Assembly: GCA_024277855.1 (NCBI GenBank)
Contig: JAJRUJ010000026.1
Location: 1-37,764, forward strand
Reading direction: 5' to 3'
DNA from: Candidatus Zixiibacteriota bacterium
Lineage (GTDB): Bacteria > Zixibacteria > MSB-5A5 > WJJR01 > JAJRUJ01
Length of the DNA stretch: 37,764 bases
Shown: piece by piece, positions 33,081-37,764 of the stretch
How positions within the stretch are numbered: the first letter of the stretch is position 1
Layout: each line of letters opens with the position of its first letter
Notes under the pieces: generated by a model
Told to the model about the DNA's origin: nothing
What the model saw: only the letters and a program-made list of their open reading frames with translations
Database searches by the model: none
Position numbers and translations under genes: made by a program

Positions 33081-34466
33081 GTGAAACCGAATATTCTCAT
33101 CGTTGATGACGAACATCTGATTACAGATTTTCTAATCGACACCTTCAAACCGTCCGACTATGAAACCGAAACCGCCGCTTCCGGCGATGAAGCGGTCGAA
33201 ATGATTGCGCGGCGGGAGTATGACCTCATTTTTTCCGACGTTAGAATGCCCGGTCTTAACGGCCTCGAATTGCTCCGGAGGATTAAAAAAATCGCCCCCG
33301 AGACGGTTGTCGTGATGATGACCGCCTACGGCAGTGTACAGGACGCCGTCCAGGCGATGAAATCCGGCGCCTACGATTACCTGCTCAAGCCATTCGGTCC
33401 CGACCAGGCCACTCTGGTGGCCCAACGCGCCCTCGAACGTCGACAGCTTGTCCGCGAAAACCGTATCCTGCGCAACGAAGTCGCGGCGAAGTATTCATTC
33501 GAAAACCTGGTCGGCAAATCCAAACCGATGGAGCGGCTCTATTCTTTAATCGAATCGGTCTCCAACTCTCGGGCCACGGTCCTGATTTCCGGCGAATCCG
33601 GCACCGGCAAGGAACTTGTCGCCAAGGCCATCCACTATCATGGCAATCGTCAGGATGGGCCGTTTGTGGCGCTAAACTGCGCGGCGTTGCCCGAGGCGCT
33701 GATCGAGAGTGAGCTGTTCGGCCACGAAAAAGGCGCTTTCACGAATGCTGTCCGGCAGAAAAAAGGTCACTTTGAGATCGCCGATGGGGGAACGTTGTTG
33801 TTAGATGAAGTATCCGAAATGCCGCCGGGTCTTCAGGCCAAGTTATTGCGTGTCCTGCAGGAAAAGGAGATTCAGCGTCTTGGCTCCGAGGCGAAACTTC
33901 CGATTGATGTCCGGGTTATTGCCACCTCCAACCGGCACCTCCAAACCGAAATTGAAAACGGGAATTTCCGGGAAGACCTCTATTATCGGCTTAACGTCAT
34001 TCCGATTCACTTGCCGCCGCTGCGTGAACTGACGGCCGATATTCCGTCGCTTGTCGAGCATTTTATCAATATTTATAATGCCGAGAATAATCGAGCAATC
34101 AAACGAGTCACCGACCGGGTGATCGACTTATTCGAGGGCTATGCCTGGCCGGGTAATATCCGCGAATTGGAAAATTACATGGAACGGGCCATTGTAATCG
34201 CCGGGAATGAAACCCTGACGCCCGATGATTTCCCCTCGGAGTTGTTTACCGGCGGGGTCCGGCGGTCGACCGAGGCGATTCGCTCCGGGATGACCATCCG
34301 TGAAATGGAACGCTCGTTGATCCTCAAAACGCTCGAACAACAGGGCGGGAACCAGACCAAAGCAGCGGATTTGTTGGCGATCTCCACGCGAACGCTGCGG
34401 AACAAGCTCTACGAGTATGGGGTCAAAGAGGCGAAAACCCCGGCCGAAAAAGTCGATACCGAGTAA
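33081..34466 (+). CDS. NtrC-family sigma54-dependent response regulator
   Basis: The 461-residue protein starts at a GTG (33081) preceded by AAGGAGGG. The receiver domain (about 4-120) has DD9-10, phosphoacceptor D53 in FSDVRMPG, T81 in MMTAYGS and K103 in LLKPFG. The AAA+ domain (about 142-380) has Walker A GESGTGKE (171-178), Walker B GTLLLDE (237-243) and the sigma54-contact loop at 218-223, here GAFTNA instead of GAFTGA. A Fis-type helix-turn-helix (about 415-452; NQTKAADLLAISTRTLRNKL) ends it. It should activate promoters used by sigma54 RNA polymerase after phosphorylation by the adjacent kinase. I found no clear -24/-12 site in the window's gaps, so its targets may lie elsewhere. Confidence 0.95.
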   Translation: MKPNILIVDDEHLITDFLIDTFKPSDYETETAASGDEAVEMIARREYDLIFSDVRMPGLNGLELLRRIKKIAPETVVVMMTAYGSVQDAVQAMKSGAYDYLLKPFGPDQATLVAQRALERRQLVRENRILRNEVAAKYSFENLVGKSKPMERLYSLIESVSNSRATVLISGESGTGKELVAKAIHYHGNRQDGPFVALNCAALPEALIESELFGHEKGAFTNAVRQKKGHFEIADGGTLLLDEVSEMPPGLQAKLLRVLQEKEIQRLGSEAKLPIDVRVIATSNRHLQTEIENGNFREDLYYRLNVIPIHLPPLRELTADIPSLVEHFINIYNAENNRAIKRVTDRVIDLFEGYAWPGNIRELENYMERAIVIAGNETLTPDDFPSELFTGGVRRSTEAIRSGMTIREMERSLILKTLEQQGGNQTKAADLLAISTRTLRNKLYEYGVKEAKTPAEKVDTE

Positions 34467-34801
34467 GGTAATCGAACAAAACCGACCCGTCGACCATGTC
34501 CGCCATCGATTCATTTCTACTTCGCCCGCGGGAAATCCCCGTCTGGCCCGACCGACGCGAGGTTCCCTGCAGGGACTTTGATCTGGATTGTTTTGCCTTC
34601 GACGGTGTCATCCCATTCGGGGATTATCGGCGATGTCACGCTTATGAACCCGAATCCGGCCGTTGCATATTCCTCAACCGCCGACCCGATGACACAGAAA
34701 GCTAATCTTTGCCTCCAGCCGTAGAATCATCCTTGACGGCCGCCGCTTGCCGGACTTTATTCGCCCCAGTAAATTTCGGGGTCTGTTAGTGGAGGATTCT
34801 T
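34467..34801. other. Intergenic region; small open frame of doubtful status
   Basis: A 69-codon frame (34496-34705) with four cysteines is present, but it has no ribosome-binding site and no recognised family, so I do not call it a gene. The right end holds the antiporter promoter and ribosome site. Confidence 0.4.
34733..34761 (+). promoter_or_regulatory. Likely promoter of the antiporter gene
   Basis: TTGACG (34733-34738), a 17-base spacer and TTTATT (34756-34761, four of six matches) lie about 40 bases ahead of the ATG at 34802. A GGAGG ribosome site follows near 34790. Confidence 0.5.
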
Positions 34802-36136
34802 ATGGATAAACGGCACTTTGGATTACTTCTCCTGGTCTTGTTGCTCATTTCCCTTGCCGCCGGCCCGGTGCTGGCCTCATTTAACGGGGAAGGCGGCGCG
34901 GTTGCCCAGGATTCGTCGATTGCCGGTGTACTGGTTGCGCTGGTGGTCATCTTAATTGGAGCTAAACTGGGTGGGGCGCTCTGTGCGCGTATCGGTCAGC
35001 CCGAAGTGCTCGGCGAATTGATTGTCGGCGTGGTTATTGGGAATTTTGTGCTCCTCGGATTGAATGTCTTTGAACCACTCAAGACTTCGCATGTCATCGA
35101 AATTTTTGCCGAAATTGGTGTAATATTATTGTTGTTTGAAGTTGGCCTCGAATCCAACCTCAGCGACATGATGAAAGTCGGTTTCTCTGCGCTGCTGGTC
35201 GCTACGCTCGGTGTTATCGCACCGTTCCTGCTCGGCTGGGCCGTCGGCGCCTGGTTCCTGCCTGACGCTTCGATTTACGTGCATATTTTCCTCGGCGCAA
35301 CTCTGACGGCAACTTCTGTCGGGATCACCGCCCGGGTATTGCAGGATATGAAGAAAATCAACACCAAAGAGGCCCGCATCATTCTCGGGGCGGCGGTCAT
35401 TGACGATGTGATGGGGTTGGTCATTCTTGCGGTGGTTTCCGGGATCATCGTGGGCGTCAACAAGGGGGGAGACGGGATGTCTTCTTTCGGCATCCTCCTG
35501 TTGATTGCCAAGGCGATAGTATTCCTCGGCGGTGCGGTTTTTGCGGGCCGCTTCGCCTATCGACCGCTTTTCCGGATCGCCAACCTGCTTCGGGCCAAAG
35601 GGATGTTATTGATCACCGCATTGGCCATCTGTTTTACCGCTGCCTGGCTGGCCGATATTGTCGGTCTGGCCCCGATTGTCGGCGCTTTTGCCGCCGGTTT
35701 AGTTCTGGATACGGTGCAATACGACGACTTGGGGATGGCGCAAACACACAGTCTGGCCGAACTATTGCATCCGTTGGGCTTATTCCTGACCCCGATTTTC
35801 TTTGTGTATATGGGTCTCAAGGTCGATTTGCTGGCCTTTGGTCAGGGCTCGATCATCGGTTTTGCCCTGGTGCTGACCGCTGTCGCAATAATCGGTAAAC
35901 AGGCCTCTTCTCTTGGAGTGCTGGAAAAAGGCCTCGACCGGTTTTCCATCGGTCTGGGTATGATCCCGCGTGGTGAAGTCGGGTTGATCTTTGCCAGTAT
36001 CGGCGCTTCTCTTTATATTGGGCAGGAACGAGTGATCACACCGGATGTTTATTCGGCCGTGGTGATCATGGTCATCATCACCACGATGATCACTCCACCG
36101 TTGCTAAAATGGAAATTCGGCAATGCCAAATCCTGA
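34802..36136 (+). CDS. Cation:proton antiporter, CPA2 family
   Basis: The 444-residue membrane protein has about 12-13 helices after an N-terminal signal-like helix (about 6-26). The CPA2 core is visible: GQPEVLGELIVGVVIGN (about 62-78), GVILLLFEVGLESN, TATSVGITARVL with the broken-helix TAT stretch, and the ion-binding aspartate pair in AAVIDDVMGLV. The TM11-like MIPRGEVGLIFASIG motif is also present. These transporters exchange Na+ or K+ for protons and control pH or salt balance. No KTN/TrkA regulatory domain is attached, unlike KefB/KefC. The ribosome site GGAGG lies about seven bases before the ATG. Confidence 0.93.
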   Translation: MDKRHFGLLLLVLLLISLAAGPVLASFNGEGGAVAQDSSIAGVLVALVVILIGAKLGGALCARIGQPEVLGELIVGVVIGNFVLLGLNVFEPLKTSHVIEIFAEIGVILLLFEVGLESNLSDMMKVGFSALLVATLGVIAPFLLGWAVGAWFLPDASIYVHIFLGATLTATSVGITARVLQDMKKINTKEARIILGAAVIDDVMGLVILAVVSGIIVGVNKGGDGMSSFGILLLIAKAIVFLGGAVFAGRFAYRPLFRIANLLRAKGMLLITALAICFTAAWLADIVGLAPIVGAFAAGLVLDTVQYDDLGMAQTHSLAELLHPLGLFLTPIFFVYMGLKVDLLAFGQGSIIGFALVLTAVAIIGKQASSLGVLEKGLDRFSIGLGMIPRGEVGLIFASIGASLYIGQERVITPDVYSAVVIMVIITTMITPPLLKWKFGNAKS

Positions 36137-36190
36137 GTTGTCCGGTACCGGCGACCGGGGTAAGGTGATCGACCATTCGGGGGATTTTCG

Positions 36191-36817
36191 ATGTTAATCC
36201 TCGGCGCGGCTCTGGCCTATCTGCTCGGTTCGCTGCCCTCGGCCTTGCTGGTGGGGCGTCTCGCTGGACGTATTGATATCCGCGAACACGGTTCGGGGAA
36301 CATGGGGGCGACTAATGCCTTCCGGGTTCTCGGCTGGCGGTGGGGTCTCGTCGTCGGACTATTCGACCTCGCCAAAGGTTACCTTCCGGTTTTACTGTTG
36401 CCGGCATTATTCGATCCAACCGGCAATTATGATCCGCTCTATCTCGAACTCGGCTACGGCCTCTGCGCGATTATCGGCCATATTTTCACGGTTTTCGCGC
36501 GATTTCGCGGAGGGAAAGGCGTTCTCACCGGTCTGGGTGTTCTTCTGGCGATTGCCCCGCTGGAAGCCGGCATTACCATCCTGGTCTTTGTGGCCGTGTT
36601 TCTGGTAACTCGCATTGTCTCGTTAGGTTCATTACTGGCCACCGCGGCGCTTTGTGGTGTATTGTTTTTTGAGCGATATGCCATGCAGTTGGCCGTAAGG
36701 TTGGAACTGATTTTAACTTGCCTTTTACTTCTCATTATAGTATTAGTAACTCATCGGTCGAATATAAAACGGCTGTTGAAAGGAACCGAGCCAACATTCA
36801 AAAAACCAAAAGGTTAG
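36191..36817 (+). CDS. plsY: Acyl-phosphate glycerol-3-phosphate acyltransferase
   Basis: The 208-residue membrane enzyme transfers an acyl group from acyl-phosphate to glycerol 3-phosphate, the first step of phospholipid synthesis. Family motifs: motif 1 GSLPSALLVGRL, with the following GSGNMGATNAFRVLG (about 36-50) and, later, GHIFTVFARFRGGKGVLTGLG (about 97-117), which hold the catalytic and phosphate-binding residues. About five to seven helices are visible, and the length is normal. GGGGGA lies six bases ahead of the ATG at 36191. It is followed by gpsA, which supplies its substrate, an arrangement found in many bacteria. Confidence 0.95.
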   Translation: MLILGAALAYLLGSLPSALLVGRLAGRIDIREHGSGNMGATNAFRVLGWRWGLVVGLFDLAKGYLPVLLLPALFDPTGNYDPLYLELGYGLCAIIGHIFTVFARFRGGKGVLTGLGVLLAIAPLEAGITILVFVAVFLVTRIVSLGSLLATAALCGVLFFERYAMQLAVRLELILTCLLLLIIVLVTHRSNIKRLLKGTEPTFKKPKG

Positions 36818-36885
36818 GCCGGTTCAAGGTCGTGACCGGGAATTAATCTTTTGCCTTAACCGTTGGTGGCCGGGAAAGGTTGTCT

Positions 36886-37764
36886 GTGGATCGTTCCGAT
36901 GGTCAGAAAGTCGCGGTGTTGGGTGCCGGTAGTTGGGGAATAGCGATTGCAAATGTGCTGGCGGATAATGGGTATCGTCCTTTCCTCTGGGAATTCGACC
37001 GGGATGCTGCCGCCGGCTTACTGAATTTACGAGAACTGCCGGGAAAACTTCCTGGAATAGCCATACCGGATATCATCACGATTACCAACGATCTGGCGTG
37101 GGCCGTAGCCGACGCCCAGGCGGTCTGTATCGTTGTGCCGTCGCAGACTGTTCGCAGCGTTGCGGCGCAACTGGCATCGTTGAATCAGTCATTCCCGGTC
37201 GTGATCAACTTTTCAAAAGGCGTTGAAGTTACCTCGCTGAAAAGAATCTCCGAGGTTCTTGAACAGGAACTTGACTCCGGTTGCGCAGGAAATGTCATCA
37301 CGATTTCCGGTCCTTCGCATGCTGAGGAAGTCGCGCGGCGGATTCCGACGGCAGTCGTGGCCGGTTCACAATCGTTGGCCAATGCTGAAATAGCGCAAAC
37401 GATGTTTTCCAATGATTATTTTCGGGTTTATACCAACGATGATATTATCGGCGTCGAGCTTGGTGGCTCGACTAATAATGTCATCGCCATCGCCGCCGGT
37501 ATCCTCGACGGTCTGCAGCTCGGAGACAATACTAAAGGGGCATTGCTCACGCGGGGGATCGCCGAAATGACCCGGCTGGGTGCGCGGTTGGGGGCCCGGC
37601 CCGCCACCTTTGCCGGCTTGGCCGGGATTGGTGACCTGATTACGACTTGCACCTCGAAACACTCGCGCAATCGTTTCGTCGATGAAAAGATCGGTTTGGG
37701 GCAGACACTCAAAGAGGTATTGGCCAGGATGACGATGGTCGCCGAGGGCGTGGCCACCACCGAG
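36886..37764 (+). CDS. gpsA: NAD(P)H-dependent glycerol-3-phosphate dehydrogenase (3' end outside window)
   Basis: The frame opens at a GTG (36886), six bases after AAAGG, and continues to the window edge without a stop: 293 residues are visible, about 40 short of the usual 330-340. It reduces dihydroxyacetone phosphate to sn-glycerol 3-phosphate. The Rossmann motif GAGSWG follows the start closely; further marks are NFSKGVE, SGPSHAEEVARR, ELGGSTNNVIAIAAGI, the catalytic lysine in NTKGALLTRGIAEM, the GLAGIGDLITTC block and SKHSRNR. It lies 68 bases after plsY, so glycerol-3-phosphate production and acylation are probably coexpressed. Confidence 0.95.
   Translation, partial: MDRSDGQKVAVLGAGSWGIAIANVLADNGYRPFLWEFDRDAAAGLLNLRELPGKLPGIAIPDIITITNDLAWAVADAQAVCIVVPSQTVRSVAAQLASLNQSFPVVINFSKGVEVTSLKRISEVLEQELDSGCAGNVITISGPSHAEEVARRIPTAVVAGSQSLANAEIAQTMFSNDYFRVYTNDDIIGVELGGSTNNVIAIAAGILDGLQLGDNTKGALLTRGIAEMTRLGARLGARPATFAGLAGIGDLITTCTSKHSRNRFVDEKIGLGQTLKEVLARMTMVAEGVATTE

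Noticed and set aside
34496-34705. Small plus-strand frame with four cysteines
   Set aside because: No ribosome-binding site, no known family, and it lies in a promoter region. It would become credible if conserved in relatives.
34467-34801. Sigma54 -24/-12 promoter downstream of the NtrC gene
   Set aside because: No TGGCAC-N5-TTGC-like pair was found here or in the other gaps inspected; the boxes seen are sigma70-like.

Overview
The window looks like chromosomal DNA of a Gram-negative, probably uncultured bacterium. Signs of an outer membrane are a signal-peptide-bearing beta-barrel-like protein and an exported gamma-glutamyltransferase. The DNA is moderately GC-rich by eye. Gene density is high, ATGA-type stop/start overlaps are common, and canonical TTGACA-type promoters precede nuoJ and a tRNA. 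The mix of a split Complex I operon, partner-switch and NtrB/NtrC signalling, and small palindromic intergenic repeats would fit a candidate phylum of the FCB group (for example Zixibacteria-like). That placement is a guess from gene content, not a measurement. There are no CRISPR arrays, transposases, phage genes or rRNA genes.

Region by region: (1) 1-3081 holds a PP-loop tRNA-thiolation-type ATPase (minus strand) divergent from an exported double-repeat aspartyl protease with a PDZ domain. (2) 3115-8979 is a minus-strand nuoJKLMN operon for the membrane arm of Complex I with its own promoter; nuoA-I are not here. (3) 8980-9455 is an intergenic segment with a possible small structured RNA on the plus strand. 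(4) 9456-11732 is an MrfA/YprA-like DEAH helicase. (5) 11733-12373 and 16210-17061 are two repeat-rich gaps flanking an asnS-leuS operon. They share hairpin elements whose inner stems differ between copies but stay paired. (6) 17062-24080 holds a beta-barrel protein, tRNA-Ala(GGC), a six-gene minus-strand operon (DUF2784, TrmO, small membrane protein, SDR, Ggt, membrane protein), a decayed acetyltransferase fragment and an unknown exported protein. (7) 24438-27422 holds an AI-2E/PerM-type permease, a DinB-fold protein and a dicarboxylate/amino acid symporter.

(8) 27774-34466 is a signalling island, all on the plus strand. In order it has a GAF-SpoIIE (RsbU-like) phosphatase, a fused RsbW-like kinase/STAS antagonist, two paralogous receiver proteins (one with a SHOCT-like tail), a CheY-like receiver, a PAS histidine kinase and an NtrC-type sigma54 activator. 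It joins Ser/Thr partner switching to a His-Asp network with four receiver domains and one kinase. This is the most distinctive block in the window, and the STAS domain has its own internal ribosome-binding site and ATG. (9) 34802-37764 holds a CPA2 cation/proton antiporter, then plsY and a gpsA cut off by the window end; the last two feed phospholipid synthesis.

Start codons were chosen from Shine-Dalgarno spacing, overlaps and family length, so several genes begin inside a longer open frame.
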